Shown here: positions 26,878-35,589 of the stretch, piece after piece
Layout of the letters: the number at the start of each line of letters is the position of its first letter
Position numbering within the stretch: position 1 is the first letter of the stretch
NCBI RefSeq assembly: GCF_041320595.1
Contig: NZ_CP166625.1
Location: 1,871,501-1,935,500, forward strand
Direction of reading: 5' to 3'
Length of the DNA stretch: 64,000 nt
Source: Pleomorphomonas sp. PLEO
GTDB lineage: Bacteria; Pseudomonadota; Alphaproteobacteria; Rhizobiales; Pleomorphomonadaceae
Made by a program: the position numbers and the translations under genes
Notes under the pieces: model-generated
Seen by the model: only the letters and a program-made list of their open reading frames with translations
Databases searched by the model: none
Told to the model about the DNA's origin: nothing

Positions 26878-27798
26878 ATGGCAAAGCGGCCGCATCGATA
26901 CCAAGAACTAATAGGTCTGATGCGTGATGCCGCTAACGAGCTTGGTGCCCTCGGGCCGTCGCTTACGACGGTGATGAACACCAGAGTGCGTCGCGATTTT
27001 TTCACTCTTCTCGAAGAGATGGAAAAGTTTGCCTCGTCCCTTGATCCGGTTCTTGAGCCAAGGTTTTGGTTCGATCCCGCCGATCAGCGCACCGCCGGCA
27101 ACTTGGTCGCCGCGGCGCTTATTTCACAGCAACGTGTTCCCTTGAATCTCATTCAAAGAAGCTATGGCGCTGGCGTCTATGCCATTTATTACGTGGGAGA
27201 TCACCCGCTTTACGCGCCAATATCGGCAAGTGAAACGCCAATCTATGTTGGGAAAGCCGATCCCCAGACGCCAATGGCTCGGCGTCCTCGCGATCAGGGC
27301 GAAAAGCTTTACGGCCGATTATCCGATCACCGCAAGATGATCCGGACTGTTTCCGCCTATGCGTTTGAGAATAACCTTCCCAACCCGCTGAGGATCGAAG
27401 ATTTTGAATGTCGTCGTCTCGTGACGGCATCGAATGCGCAGATGCACGCCGAGTCCCACCTGATCTCTATGTTCAAGCCGGTTTGGAACGCCGAGACCAG
27501 GATTTGCTGGGGAATATCCAAGCACGGCGATACCGAGGGCCGCAACAACGCCCGCAGTCCCTGGGATGTGATCCATCCTGGTCGAAAGTGGGCCATGTTG
27601 GAAAAGCTCGAGGACTCAAGGCCGCCTGAGAAAATTCTGACGGACGTTACCGCTCACTTCGAAAACAATCCGCCGTTCAATAACCGCGACGCGCTTATCA
27701 AGGCGTTCATGGATTCCTTCTCACAGGACCCGATGATCGCGGCCGAGGCGGTGAAGGATGACGAGCAAGAGCCAGAGGACGCATCTTCGTCGCCGTGA
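26878..27798 (+). CDS. Eco29kI-like GIY-YIG restriction endonuclease
   Basis: A 306-residue nuclease. The GIY-YIG core is clear: GVYAIYY at 99-105, IYVGKA at 122-127, an HR pair at 151-152, then HAESHL with Glu192 and Asn204 in PVWN. This order matches Eco29kI-family type II enzymes, which cut CCGCGG. It is longer than Eco29kI (about 214 residues) because of about 50 extra residues at the N-terminus and an acidic C-terminal tail. It starts one base after the methylase stop and overlaps vsr by GTGA. Confidence 0.88.
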   Translation: MAKRPHRYQELIGLMRDAANELGALGPSLTTVMNTRVRRDFFTLLEEMEKFASSLDPVLEPRFWFDPADQRTAGNLVAAALISQQRVPLNLIQRSYGAGVYAIYYVGDHPLYAPISASETPIYVGKADPQTPMARRPRDQGEKLYGRLSDHRKMIRTVSAYAFENNLPNPLRIEDFECRRLVTASNAQMHAESHLISMFKPVWNAETRICWGISKHGDTEGRNNARSPWDVIHPGRKWAMLEKLEDSRPPEKILTDVTAHFENNPPFNNRDALIKAFMDSFSQDPMIAAEAVKDDEQEPEDASSSP

Positions 27799-28208
27799 CC
27801 GACCCTGCCAGAAGCCGTCAAATGTCCCTCGTCCGTTCGAAGGACACCAAACCGGAGTTGGTCGTCCGGCGGCTTTTACATGGCCTGGGATTTCGGTTTC
27901 GCCTCCATCGCCGGGATTTGCCGGGTTGCCCTGACATTGTCCTGCCAAGGTACAAGACGGCCATCTTCGTGCACGGCTGTTTCTGGCATCAACACGGTGA
28001 TCCGACTTGCTGGCGATCGCGGATTCCCAAAACGCGCCAGGACTTTTGGATCCCGAAGCTTGAACGAAATGTTGCCCGCGATCGCGAAGTCATGGACGAG
28101 CTTCGCGCATTGGGCTGGACTGTCGTTGTCATGTGGGAGTGCGAGACAACGCCAAGTAAACGAGCAAGCTTGGAAGCCAAACTGCGATCGCAATTTGCTT
28201 GTTTGTAG
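27795..28208 (+). CDS. vsr: Very short patch repair endonuclease
   Basis: A 137-residue Vsr nuclease that nicks next to T:G mismatches formed when 5-methylcytosine deaminates. The N-terminus reads SRQMSLVRSKDTKPELVVRR. The catalytic Asp is in LPGCPDIVLPRYK, and the zinc-site residues are in VHGCFWHQH and PTCW. The GTG start overlaps the nuclease stop, so methylase, nuclease and Vsr are one coupled unit. Its presence fits a methylase that leaves mutable 5-methylcytosine. Confidence 0.95.
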   Translation: MTDPARSRQMSLVRSKDTKPELVVRRLLHGLGFRFRLHRRDLPGCPDIVLPRYKTAIFVHGCFWHQHGDPTCWRSRIPKTRQDFWIPKLERNVARDREVMDELRALGWTVVVMWECETTPSKRASLEAKLRSQFACL

Positions 28209-28248
28209 TGGATAGGCCGAGGCGTTCCCCATCCGCCGTATTCGTCGG

Positions 28249-29151
28249 CTATACCCCCGTCCCATGCCTTACGCTCTCGGTCATGAAATCGACGAAGGTT
28301 CGCACCTTGGCCGAGAGATACTTGCGGCTGGGGTAGACGGCGTAGAGGGTGAGGGAGAGTTTGGCGGCTTCCGGCATGATCATTTCGAGGCGGCCGGCGG
28401 CGATGTCGTCGGCGGCCATCCAGGTGGGCAGGAAGACGAGGCCCATGCCGGCAAGGGCGGCGAGGTGGAGGACGGTTTCGTTCTCGCTTAGCATGACGAT
28501 GCGGAACGTCACCTTGCGCGGGCCGTCCGGGCCTTTCAGCATCATGCTGTCGCCGGGGGCGATGCCGCTGAAGCGCAGCATGGCGTGGCCGTTGAGGTCG
28601 TCGATGTCGCGCGGGCGGCCGGTGCGTGTCAGATAGTCGGGCGCGGCCATCAGGCGGAACTCGATGTTCATGATCGGCCGGGCAATCAGGCCGGGGTCGA
28701 GCCGCTCGGGGTTGGTGGCGCGCAGCGCCAGGTCGAAGCCCTCATCGACGAGGTTGACGAGGCGGCCGCTCAGGTCGAGATCGAGGCAGACGTCCGGGTA
28801 GCGGCGGTTGTAGTCGGCCATCCGGTCGACGAAGAAGCCGCTGGCGATCCACACGGGCGCGCTGAGTTTCAGGATGCCGCGCGGCGCCAGCGTGGCGTTG
28901 CCGATCGCCGCTTCCACCTCGTCGAGGCCTTCGAGCATCTGCCGGCTCTGGTTGAAGTAGAGCGTGCCGGCCTCGGTGAGGCTGACGCGCCGGCTCGTCC
29001 GGTTGAGAAGGCGGCTGCCCAGCCGGCCTTCCAGCTGCATCACGTGCTTGCTGGCCATGGCTGGCGACAGGCCGAGGCGGTCGGCGGCGGCGGTGAAGCT
29101 CTTCAGTTCGGCGACGGCGCAAAACACCCGGAGGCTGACCAGCGTATCCAT
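28249..29151 (-). CDS. LysR family regulator
   Basis: A 300-residue regulator with N-terminal HTH SFTAAADRLGLSPAMASKHV and a LysR effector domain (VDLVDEG-type segment, RLVNLVDEGFDLALR). It belongs to the large group resembling DmlR/AaeR. It is divergent from the DODA dioxygenase gene at 29307 across a 155-bp gap and is its likely regulator. Its 3' end converges with vsr. Confidence 0.92.
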   Translation of the reverse strand: MDTLVSLRVFCAVAELKSFTAAADRLGLSPAMASKHVMQLEGRLGSRLLNRTSRRVSLTEAGTLYFNQSRQMLEGLDEVEAAIGNATLAPRGILKLSAPVWIASGFFVDRMADYNRRYPDVCLDLDLSGRLVNLVDEGFDLALRATNPERLDPGLIARPIMNIEFRLMAAPDYLTRTGRPRDIDDLNGHAMLRFSGIAPGDSMMLKGPDGPRKVTFRIVMLSENETVLHLAALAGMGLVFLPTWMAADDIAAGRLEMIMPEAAKLSLTLYAVYPSRKYLSAKVRTFVDFMTESVRHGTGV

Positions 29152-29306
29152 GGATCATCAACTCTCAGGAAATGGTTCTTCAATATTCGGCAGATTGATC
29201 CTTGATGAGGAAAAGATCAATGTCCTGTCAACGAGACCGGCGGGCACGCTTGCCACAGGGTCTCACTCTCCGCGCCGTCGCGGCGGGCTTCTGAGGGATC
29301 AATCCG

Positions 29307-30122
29307 ATGACAGCTTCCCGACTTCCCACCTATTTCATCAGCCATGGTGGTGGCCCATGGCCCTACATGACCGGTGAATTCCGCAGCAATTTCGATGTGC
29401 TGGAGCAGTCGCTCGTCGACATGCGCCATGAGCTCGGCGCAAAGCCGAAGGCCATTTTAGTGGTCACCGGCCATTGGGAAACGCGCGGCTTGGCCATTTC
29501 CTCGGGCGTGAAGCCGGGCATGGTCTACGACTATTACGGCTTCCCCGATTATCTCTACCACATCGCCTACAAGGCGCCCGGCTCGCCGGAGCTGGCGAAC
29601 CGCGTGCGGCAGCTGCTCGGCACGGCCGGCGTCGAGGCGACACTCGACCCGACGCGCGGCTTCGACCACGGCACCTTCTCCATCCTGAAGCCGCTCTATC
29701 CCGACGAGGACGTGCCGGTGGTGCAGCTGTCGCTGGATGCAAACCTCGATCCGGCGCAGCACCTGGCGGTGGGCCGGGCTCTCGCCCCGCTGCGCGATGA
29801 GGGCGTGCTGATCGTCGGCAGCGGCCTCAGCTATCACAACCTCTCGGCCATGCGCGGCACCGGCGGCTACGAGCCGTCGCGCCGCTTCGATGCCTGGCTG
29901 CAGGAAACGCTGCTTCACGAGCCGAGCAAGACGCGCACCGAGCGGCTGATCGGCTGGGAAAAGGCCCCCGCCGCCCGCGCCGCCCATCCGCGCGAAGACC
30001 ACCTGATCCCCCTGATGGTGGTGGTGGGCGCCGCCGAAAGCGAGCCCGGCGCCATCACTTATCACCAGACCGACTTTTTTGGAGGGCTCACCGCCTCCAG
30101 TTTCCGCTTCGGATCCGCCTGA
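29307..30122 (+). CDS. DODA-type (LigB-like) extradiol dioxygenase
   Basis: A 271-residue non-haem metal enzyme of the DODA/YgiD group, which opens catechol-type rings such as DOPA. His13 in FISHGGGP and His56 in VTGHWE are candidate metal ligands. The segment DHGTFSILKPLYP carries the conserved His of the middle region, and REDHLIPLMVVVGA is the C-terminal signature. Its TGA stop lies within the left arm of a family B element. DoxX follows about 200 bp later. Confidence 0.9.
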   Translation: MTASRLPTYFISHGGGPWPYMTGEFRSNFDVLEQSLVDMRHELGAKPKAILVVTGHWETRGLAISSGVKPGMVYDYYGFPDYLYHIAYKAPGSPELANRVRQLLGTAGVEATLDPTRGFDHGTFSILKPLYPDEDVPVVQLSLDANLDPAQHLAVGRALAPLRDEGVLIVGSGLSYHNLSAMRGTGGYEPSRRFDAWLQETLLHEPSKTRTERLIGWEKAPAARAAHPREDHLIPLMVVVGAAESEPGAITYHQTDFFGGLTASSFRFGSA

Positions 30123-30254
30123 GCGGAAATTCTACTGGGGCGGGCATATAGCTTAGTCTTCTGCGCTTCCGGTGCTCACGGACCTGATGTCCGCTCCGCT
30201 CCGGTTCTCGAAGCCGTTGCTCTTTGCCGCGCCCCAGCGAATTTCGGCTCAGGC
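30117..30254 (+). repeat. Family B structured element, copy 1
   Basis: About 138 bp. The outer arms are GCCTGAGC...GCTCAGGC, the second stem CTGGGGCG/CGCCCCAG, and the apical stem GGAC/GTCC. The left arm supplies the TGA stop of the DODA gene. Confidence 0.8.
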
Positions 30255-30317
30255 TCTCACCACCAGCAGCTCTCACCGTCTTAGATTTTGACCGCCTAAC
30301 CACCCTGGAGACCTCCC

Positions 30318-30722
30318 ATGCTTGATACTTCCGTCTGGGGCCCGCGCGCCCTCGCTGTCCTCCGCGTCATCACCGCCCTGTTGTTCCTCGAGCACGCCAC
30401 CATGAAGTTCTTCGCCTTCCCGGCGGGGATGGGAATGGGCGATGGCCCGCTGCCAACGCTGATCGCGGTGGCCGGCGCCATCGAGATCATCGCCTCGCTG
30501 ATGATCATCACCGGCTTGTATGCGCGCATCGCCGCCTTCATCGCCTCGGGCGAAATGGCCATCGCCTATTTCATGGCCCATGCGCCGTCGAGCTTCTGGC
30601 CGGCCATCAACAAGGGTGAATCGGCCATCCTGTTCTGCTTCATCTTCCTGTACATCGCCGCCGCCGGCGCCGGTGCCTGGTCGGCGGATAACGTCCGCGC
30701 CGCCGCCAAAGCCGCCGCCTGA
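30318..30722 (+). CDS. DoxX family membrane protein
   Basis: A 134-residue protein with four membrane helices. ALAVLRVITALLFLEHATMKF at the start and GALLYARIA-like GLYARIAAFIASGEMAIAYF in the middle match DoxX/SURF4-type proteins. The family is linked to thiol redox and quinone-related functions. It follows the dioxygenase, a common pairing. The stop TGA is again part of a family B element. Confidence 0.9.
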   Translation: MLDTSVWGPRALAVLRVITALLFLEHATMKFFAFPAGMGMGDGPLPTLIAVAGAIEIIASLMIITGLYARIAAFIASGEMAIAYFMAHAPSSFWPAINKGESAILFCFIFLYIAAAGAGAWSADNVRAAAKAAA

Positions 30723-30854
30723 CCCGAAACTCTACTGGTGTGGACATCTGGCTTAGTCTTCTGCGCTTGCCGTGCTCACGGACAGGAAGTCCGCTGCGCT
30801 CCGGTTCTCGAAGCCGTCGCCAGCTGCCTCACACCAGCGAATTTCAAGTCAGGC
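30717..30854 (+). repeat. Family B structured element, copy 2
   Basis: 138 bp, the same length as copy 1. The second stem is changed on both sides to CTGGTGTG/CACACCAG, and the inner CTGGC pairs with GCCAG. The TGA of DoxX lies in the left arm. Confidence 0.8.
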
Positions 30855-30881
30855 TCCGCCGACAGCCTTTAGCCACTGACG

Positions 30882-30915
30882 AAAAGGGCGCGACCTTAGG
30901 GGGCCGCGCCCTTTT
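30882..30915 (+). terminator. Intrinsic terminator after DoxX
   Basis: AAAAGGGCGCG pairs with CGCGCCCTTTT across a 12-base loop, giving a perfect 11-bp stem that includes its own U-tract. It can act on either strand. Confidence 0.85.
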
Positions 30916-30962
30916 GTCGTTGGTGGGATCGGGAGATCGATATCGGCCGGGAGTTTCATTCT

Positions 30963-31580
30963 GCCCGAGATCCTCTGCCTCACGCAGAGGAGGACAGTTT
31001 TATATAGAGGGAACAGAGGGATGGCGCGTCGCCCTTCGCCTTGCTCCCGCTGCCATCATGCTGTCCTCCTCTGCGAAGGCAGAGGATCTCGGGACGAGAG
31101 GGCTCGGAGGGGCGTATCAAGTGCCTGAGGTGCTTGGAGCGTTATATCGGCCGGGAGCTTCATTCTGCCTGAGATCCTCTGCCTTCGCAGAGGAGGACAG
31201 TTTTATATAGAGCGGACAGAGGGATAGCGCGTCGCCCGTTGCCTTGCGCCCGCCGCCATCAAGCTGTCCTCCTCTGCGAAGGCAGAGGATCTCGGGACGC
31301 GAGGGCGCGGAGGGGCGTATCGGGCGCCCGAGGTTCCCATCACGCTGTCCTCCTCTGCGAAGGCAGAGGATCTCAGGACGAGAAGATGCTGGGGGATGTA
31401 TCGGGCTCCCGGTGTGCTTTGAGACTTATATCGGCCGGGAGTTTCATTCTGCCTGAGATCCTCTGCCTTCGCAGAGGAGGACAATTTATATAGAGGGGGC
31501 AGAGGGATAGCGCGTCGCCCTTCGCCTTGCGCCCGTTCCCATCACGCTGTCTTCCTCTGCGTGAGGCAGAGGATCTCAGG
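30963..31580. repeat. Family A repeat cluster (seven units)
   Basis: Forward units lie at about 30963, 31168 and 31451. Inverted units lie at about 31060, 31264, 31344 and 31547. Core stems are CCTCTGC/GCAGAGG with loops CTTC, GAAG, CTCAC or GTGAG. Units alternate in orientation, with one doubled inverted unit. The gene-free stretch 30916-31627 holds nothing else. Confidence 0.9.
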
Positions 31581-31627
31581 CAGGAAAGGGCGCTTCGGGA
31601 CATATCGGGCTCCGGGGAGGGCAAGCC

Positions 31628-32521
31628 TCAGCCCCCTCGGATTTCCTCCACCAGCATGGCGACGAAGGCGGTGACTTTGGTGGGGCGGAAGCGGGCGGCT
31701 GGGTAGACGGCGTGGATGCCGCCCGAGGGCAGGGTCCATGCCGGCAGGACGTGGACGAGTCGGCCGGCGGCGATGGGGTCGGCGGCCTGGAAATCGGGCA
31801 GCACCGACAGGCCGCCGCCGACCAGCGTCGCCGCCAGCACGGCGGGTGAGGTGTTGATGGTGACGGCCGGGCGCATGCGGACGGCGCGGCGGTCGAAATC
31901 GCCTTTCGTGAAGTGCCACAGCAGCGGCTCCCGCAGCGCGCCGTTGGCAATGAAGGGCAGGGACGCCAGGGCTTCCGGCTCGTCGGTGGCAATGGTCGCG
32001 GCGATATCGGGCGCGGCGACCAGCAGCTGGCGGAAGGTGCCGATCCGCCTTGCCTGCAGGCTGGAGTCGTCGAGCCAGCCGACCCGGATGGACAGGTCGA
32101 TCTGGTCGGCGAGGAGATCGGTCTTGGCGTCCGACAGCACGAGATCGACGGCGCAGGCGGGAAAGCGCCGGGCGAATTTGGCGGCCAGCGGCGCGATGGT
32201 CGATGTGCCGTAGTCGTTGGGCGCGGCGATGCGCAACAGGCCGGTGGGCTCGGCATTGGCCTCCGCCAGTTCCTCGACGGCGTCCTCCGCCTCGCGCAGG
32301 ATCATGACGCAGCGGGCATGCAACAGGCGACCGGCTTCGGTCGGTGCGACGCGGCGCGTCGTCCGGACCAGGAGGCTCGTCCTGAGTTCGGCTTCCAGCT
32401 TGGCCACCTGCTGGCTGACCACCGTCTTGGTGATGCCCAGGCGATCGGCCGCCTTGGTGAAGGAGCCGGTGTCGACCACGGCGGCGAAGTAGGCGAGGCG
32501 GTTGAGGTTGATGGCTTCCAT
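31628..32521 (-). CDS. LysR family regulator
   Basis: A 297-residue regulator beginning with NRLAYFAAVVDTGSFTKAADR and the HTH recognition part GITKTVVSQQVAKLE. The effector domain follows (LRIAAPNDYGTSTIAPLAAKF). It is divergent from the DsbA-like gene at 32631 across about 110 bp and probably controls the DsbA-MBL pair. Its C-terminus ends just before a family A cluster. Confidence 0.92.
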   Translation of the reverse strand: MEAINLNRLAYFAAVVDTGSFTKAADRLGITKTVVSQQVAKLEAELRTSLLVRTTRRVAPTEAGRLLHARCVMILREAEDAVEELAEANAEPTGLLRIAAPNDYGTSTIAPLAAKFARRFPACAVDLVLSDAKTDLLADQIDLSIRVGWLDDSSLQARRIGTFRQLLVAAPDIAATIATDEPEALASLPFIANGALREPLLWHFTKGDFDRRAVRMRPAVTINTSPAVLAATLVGGGLSVLPDFQAADPIAAGRLVHVLPAWTLPSGGIHAVYPAARFRPTKVTAFVAMLVEEIRGG

Positions 32522-32630
32522 GGCGGCTCGCTCAATTGTGCGTCAATGACATACAGTATGTCAGATTGAGTGCCGTTTATCGATATGGCCGCGTCCGGTA
32601 TTTCTCCGTTCAGACAGTTCGGAGACGACC

Positions 32631-33263
32631 ATGCGGATCACCTATCTTTTCGACCCCCTGTGCGGCTGGTGCTACGGCGCCGGCCCGGCCCTCGAGCGGC
32701 TCGCCGGCCTTGATGGCGTCACGCTGAGCCTGGCGCCGACCGGCCTGTTCGCTGGCGCCGGGGCGCGGCCGATGGAGGCCTCGTTCGCCGCCTATGCCTG
32801 GCAGAACGACCAGCGCATCGCCCGGCTGACCGGCCAGCCGTTTTCCCAGAGCTACCGGCGCCAGGTGCTGGGCGCCAGCGGCGGCCTGTTCGATTCCGCG
32901 CCGGCAACGCTGGGCATCATCGCCGCCGGGCTCGACGATGCCGGCCATGAACTGACCGTGCTGAAGCGCTTGCAGGCCGGCCGCTACCAGGAGGGCCGCG
33001 ACATCGCCGACCGCGCCGTCGTCGCCGACATTCTGGACGAGGCCGGCTTCACCGCCGCCGCCGGCCGGGTGCGCACGCTCGATGCCGGTCTGATCGCCGC
33101 CTACGACCGGCGCACCGCCGCCGCCCGCGCCGACATGCAGCGCTTCGGCTTTGAGGGCGTGCCCTCGCTGGTCATCGACGACGGCGCCGGACGACGCCCG
33201 CTGAGGGGCAGCGCCCTGTTCGGCGGCTTCGACCAACTGACCGCCCAACTGCGGGCCGCCTGA
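32631..33263 (+). CDS. DsbA-like thioredoxin-fold protein
   Basis: A 210-residue cytoplasmic DsbA/FrnE-type oxidoreductase. The active site is CGWC at residues 11-14 (FDPLCGWCYGAGP), and the cis-Pro loop is in FEGVPSLVIDD. There is no signal peptide. It is in one direction with the MBL-fold gene 46 bp downstream and opposite a LysR regulator. The physiological thiol substrate is unknown. Confidence 0.88.
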   Translation: MRITYLFDPLCGWCYGAGPALERLAGLDGVTLSLAPTGLFAGAGARPMEASFAAYAWQNDQRIARLTGQPFSQSYRRQVLGASGGLFDSAPATLGIIAAGLDDAGHELTVLKRLQAGRYQEGRDIADRAVVADILDEAGFTAAAGRVRTLDAGLIAAYDRRTAAARADMQRFGFEGVPSLVIDDGAGRRPLRGSALFGGFDQLTAQLRAA

Positions 33264-33309
33264 CCCGGCCGGTTCCAACCATCCCCCACGACGCTTTTGG
33301 AGATTCCCC

Positions 33310-34206
33310 ATGCTTTCTCGGAGACAGATCATGAAGACCACGCTCGCCCTTGGCGCCGTCGCCACCTTCGCCCCCGCCGGCCTCGGCCATGCCGCCGCGC
33401 CGAAGCTGGCCTTCAAGCATTTCCCGGCCGGCCCCAACGGCTTCTTCCGGGCGCCGGTTCTGGTGACCGGCCCGACGGAAGCGCTGCTGATCGACGGCGG
33501 CTTCAGCTATCCCGATGGCCGCGCCCTGGTGGACGCCATCAAGGCGACCGGCAAGAGGTTGACCACCATCTACATCAGCCAGTCGGACCCCGACTATTAC
33601 TTCTCCCTGAAGCCGATCCACGAGGCGTTCCCGGAGGCCAAGGTGCTGGCCGCTTCCGCCACGCTCGCCGCCATCAAGGGCAACATCGAGGGCAAGCTGG
33701 CCACCTGGGGGCCGATGCTCAAGGAGAACGGTCCGCGGACGCTGGCCGACATCGTGCTGCCGGAAGCCTTCGACGGCCCCAGCCTCAGCGTTGACGGCGA
33801 AACCGTGGAGATCGTCACGCCCAAGGGCCTCGACAACCGCCGCTATCTCTGGGTGCCGTCGCTTCAGGCGGTGTTCGGCGGCGTGCTGGTGTTCTCCGGC
33901 GTGCATGTCTGGACCGCCGATACGCAGGCCAGAGAACAGCGTGCCGCCTGGGTCGCCGCGCTCGACGAGATCGCCGCCCGCAAGCCGGCCGTCGTGGTGG
34001 CCGGGCACATGGTGGCGGATGCACCGACCGACCTCACGGGTGTCACCCACACCAAGGCCTATCTCCTCGCCTTCGATGAAGAGCTGTCCAAGGCCACCGA
34101 CGCCGCCGCGCTGAAGGCGGCCATGGAAGCCCGCTTCCCCGGCCTGGAGATGGGCGTTGCGCTGGACATCGGCTCGAAGGTGGCCAAAGGCGAGATGAAG
34201 TGGTGA
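33310..34206 (+). CDS. MBL-fold hydrolase-like protein, exported, variant metal motif
   Basis: A 298-residue protein with an N-terminal export signal (SRRQIMKTTLALG, ending GLGHAAAP), possibly Tat. The beta-lactamase fold is supported by LLIDGGFSYPDG and the late VVAGHMV. The usual HxHxDH motif reads SQSDPDYY at about residues 97-104. The first His pair is absent while Asp and Tyr remain, as in the DPDYYF subgroup. Metal binding and catalysis are therefore doubtful. The stop overlaps a family B element. Confidence 0.8.
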   Translation: MLSRRQIMKTTLALGAVATFAPAGLGHAAAPKLAFKHFPAGPNGFFRAPVLVTGPTEALLIDGGFSYPDGRALVDAIKATGKRLTTIYISQSDPDYYFSLKPIHEAFPEAKVLAASATLAAIKGNIEGKLATWGPMLKENGPRTLADIVLPEAFDGPSLSVDGETVEIVTPKGLDNRRYLWVPSLQAVFGGVLVFSGVHVWTADTQAREQRAAWVAALDEIAARKPAVVVAGHMVADAPTDLTGVTHTKAYLLAFDEELSKATDAAALKAAMEARFPGLEMGVALDIGSKVAKGEMKW

Positions 34207-34347
34207 GATTGACTGGAAATTCTACTGGGGCGGGCAGCTAGTTTAGAGGCCTGCGCTTCCGGTGCTCACGGACTTGAATGTCCGCTCCGCTCCGGTTCTC
34301 GGCCTCGTCGCTATCTGCCGCACCCCAGCGAATTTCGAGCCAATCTC
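34205..34347 (+). repeat. Family B structured element, copy 3
   Basis: About 143 bp. The outer arms are GAGATTG...CAATCTC, both changed relative to GAGCCTG...CAGGCTC in other copies, so pairing is kept. The apical stem is GGAC/GTCC. It begins at the MBL stop codon. Confidence 0.8.
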
Positions 34348-34371
34348 GTGTCGAGATCTGCATATGCGAAG

Positions 34372-34404
34372 AAAGGGTGCGGCCGAGAAGGCTGCGCCCT
34401 TTTT
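34372..34404 (+). terminator. Intrinsic terminator after MBL gene
   Basis: AAAGGGTGCGGCC pairs with GGCTGCGCCCTTT (two mismatches) over a short loop and is followed by a T-run. Confidence 0.8.
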
Positions 34405-34460
34405 CGTTGCGATGGGTTGGGGCGTCGTTGGAGCGCTATATTGGCCGATCGTTTCATTCT

Positions 34461-34590
34461 GCCTGAGATCCTCTGCCTTCGCAGAGGAGGACAATTTTAT
34501 ATAGAGGGGGCAGAGGGATAGCGCGTCGCCCTTTGCCTTGCGCCGGTTCCCATCACGCTGTCCTCCTCTGCGTAGGCAGAGGATCTCAGG
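34461..34590. repeat. Family A inverted pair
   Basis: A forward unit at 34461-34493 (loop CTTC) and an inverted unit at 34558-34590 (loop GTAG), separated by about 65 bp containing the GCGCGTCGCCCTTTGCC segment. Confidence 0.9.
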
Positions 34591-34618
34591 ACGAGAGGGC
34601 GCGGACGGACGTATCGGG

Positions 34619-34720
34619 CTCCGTGTGAGAGAGACCGATGTCCGCTTGGGCTGCTGTCAGGCCGTGCTGATGTTGGCGGTCACTTCCGCCATGCAGGCCG
34701 ACGCCTGGGTGACGATGCCG
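34619..34720 (-). pseudogene. Fossil of chemoreceptor 3' end
   Basis: CTCCGTGTGAGAGAG leads into CCGCTTGG...GCTGTCAGGCCG and then GATGTTGGCGGTCACTTCCG. The same blocks occur, in the same order, at the 3' end of the intact chemoreceptor near 39225-39480. The terminator and about 100 bp of coding sequence between them are missing here. No open frame remains. Confidence 0.7.
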
Positions 34721-34927
34721 CTCTTTCATCCGCGCCGCGCGCCGTACCACTCCATCCTCACAAGAAAACGGAATCACGCCAACACACTGTTGGAAAGAAC
34801 TTTTTCATTCTAGAGCCAGTTTTTCTAAATAAAAACGGTACTGAAAAAAGTCCAAGAAAAACCAAAAAGCGTATATTTCATAATATTAAACAATGAGAAA
34901 CTATTTACGGTCATCGTATATTTTGTA

Positions 34928-34965
34928 ATCTCGATATATATAAGTATAACTCAAGTAATCGAGAT
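34928..34965. promoter_or_regulatory. AT-rich promoter region with inverted repeat
   Basis: ATCTCGAT (34928-34935) and ATCGAGAT (34958-34965) flank an AT-rich spacer, 29 bp upstream of the Cache-like gene. The whole 34790-34990 stretch is unusually AT-rich and probably contains the promoter. Confidence 0.5.
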
Positions 34966-34993
34966 GCGAAAAAATATCAATAAGGAAACAACG

Positions 34994-35473
34994 ATGAAAC
35001 GTTACGTTCATATCGTATGTGCCACTACAGCCCTTGTTTTTGTCGCGGGGAGCGCTATTGCTGCCGACTATTCTGTGGAAGCGGCCAGCACCAAGGCATA
35101 CTTTGAGAAAGCGCTGCCGGTTTTCAAGCAAATGGGTCCTGAGGCCGCCCTCAAGGACTTCAATACGCCGAAGAAGTGGTACGAGGATCAGTATGGCCTT
35201 CACGTCACCGTGACGCTCAAGGACAGCACCTTGGTAGCCGATAGTGGCTTCCCGGAGCTGGTCGGCATGAAGTGGAACGATGTGGACGATCTCGACGGCA
35301 AGGCCCTTGGGCCGACCGTGCTCAAGGCTGTCGAGAAGTCTCCGGATGGTGTTGCCGTCCAGCTTCGCTTCGCTATTCCCAAGAGCACGCATGCCGGCCA
35401 CGCCGAAGGCTACTGCGCGCTGGTGGATCAAGATCACATCCTGTGCGGCTGGACCGAGGTCGAAGAGCGCTAA
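34994..35473 (+). CDS. Secreted single-Cache-like sensor protein
   Basis: A 159-residue protein with a clear signal peptide (MKRYVHIVCATTALVFVAGS, then AIAADYS). The mature part has the Cache_2-like order: YFEKALPVFKQMGPEAALKDF, KWYEDQYGLHVTVTL, then GFPELVGMKWNDVDDLDGKA. There are no further membrane segments, so it should be free in the periplasm. ATG 34994 follows TAAGGAA. A chemoreceptor gene starts 116 bp downstream on the same strand, so it may pass ligand information to that receptor. That link is inference. Confidence 0.75.
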   Translation: MKRYVHIVCATTALVFVAGSAIAADYSVEAASTKAYFEKALPVFKQMGPEAALKDFNTPKKWYEDQYGLHVTVTLKDSTLVADSGFPELVGMKWNDVDDLDGKALGPTVLKAVEKSPDGVAVQLRFAIPKSTHAGHAEGYCALVDQDHILCGWTEVEER

Positions 35474-35589
35474 TCAACTGAAATAACGTTCTCGACATAC
35501 CCCTGCCTTGCCCGGTTAACCGACTGGCGGCAAGGCAGGATTTCCTCGCACGATTTGTTTTAGCGATCATCCAAAATCAGGGGTAGATC

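Noticed and set aside
25740-28208. Avoidance of the predicted CCGCGG site as support for the restriction specificity
   Set aside because: CCGCGG is present at several places in the window (for example near 9530, 21467 and 26067), so avoidance cannot be claimed.
33259-33300. GCCTGACCCG after the DsbA-like stop, resembling a family B left arm
   Set aside because: Only ten bases match; no second arm or internal stem follows.
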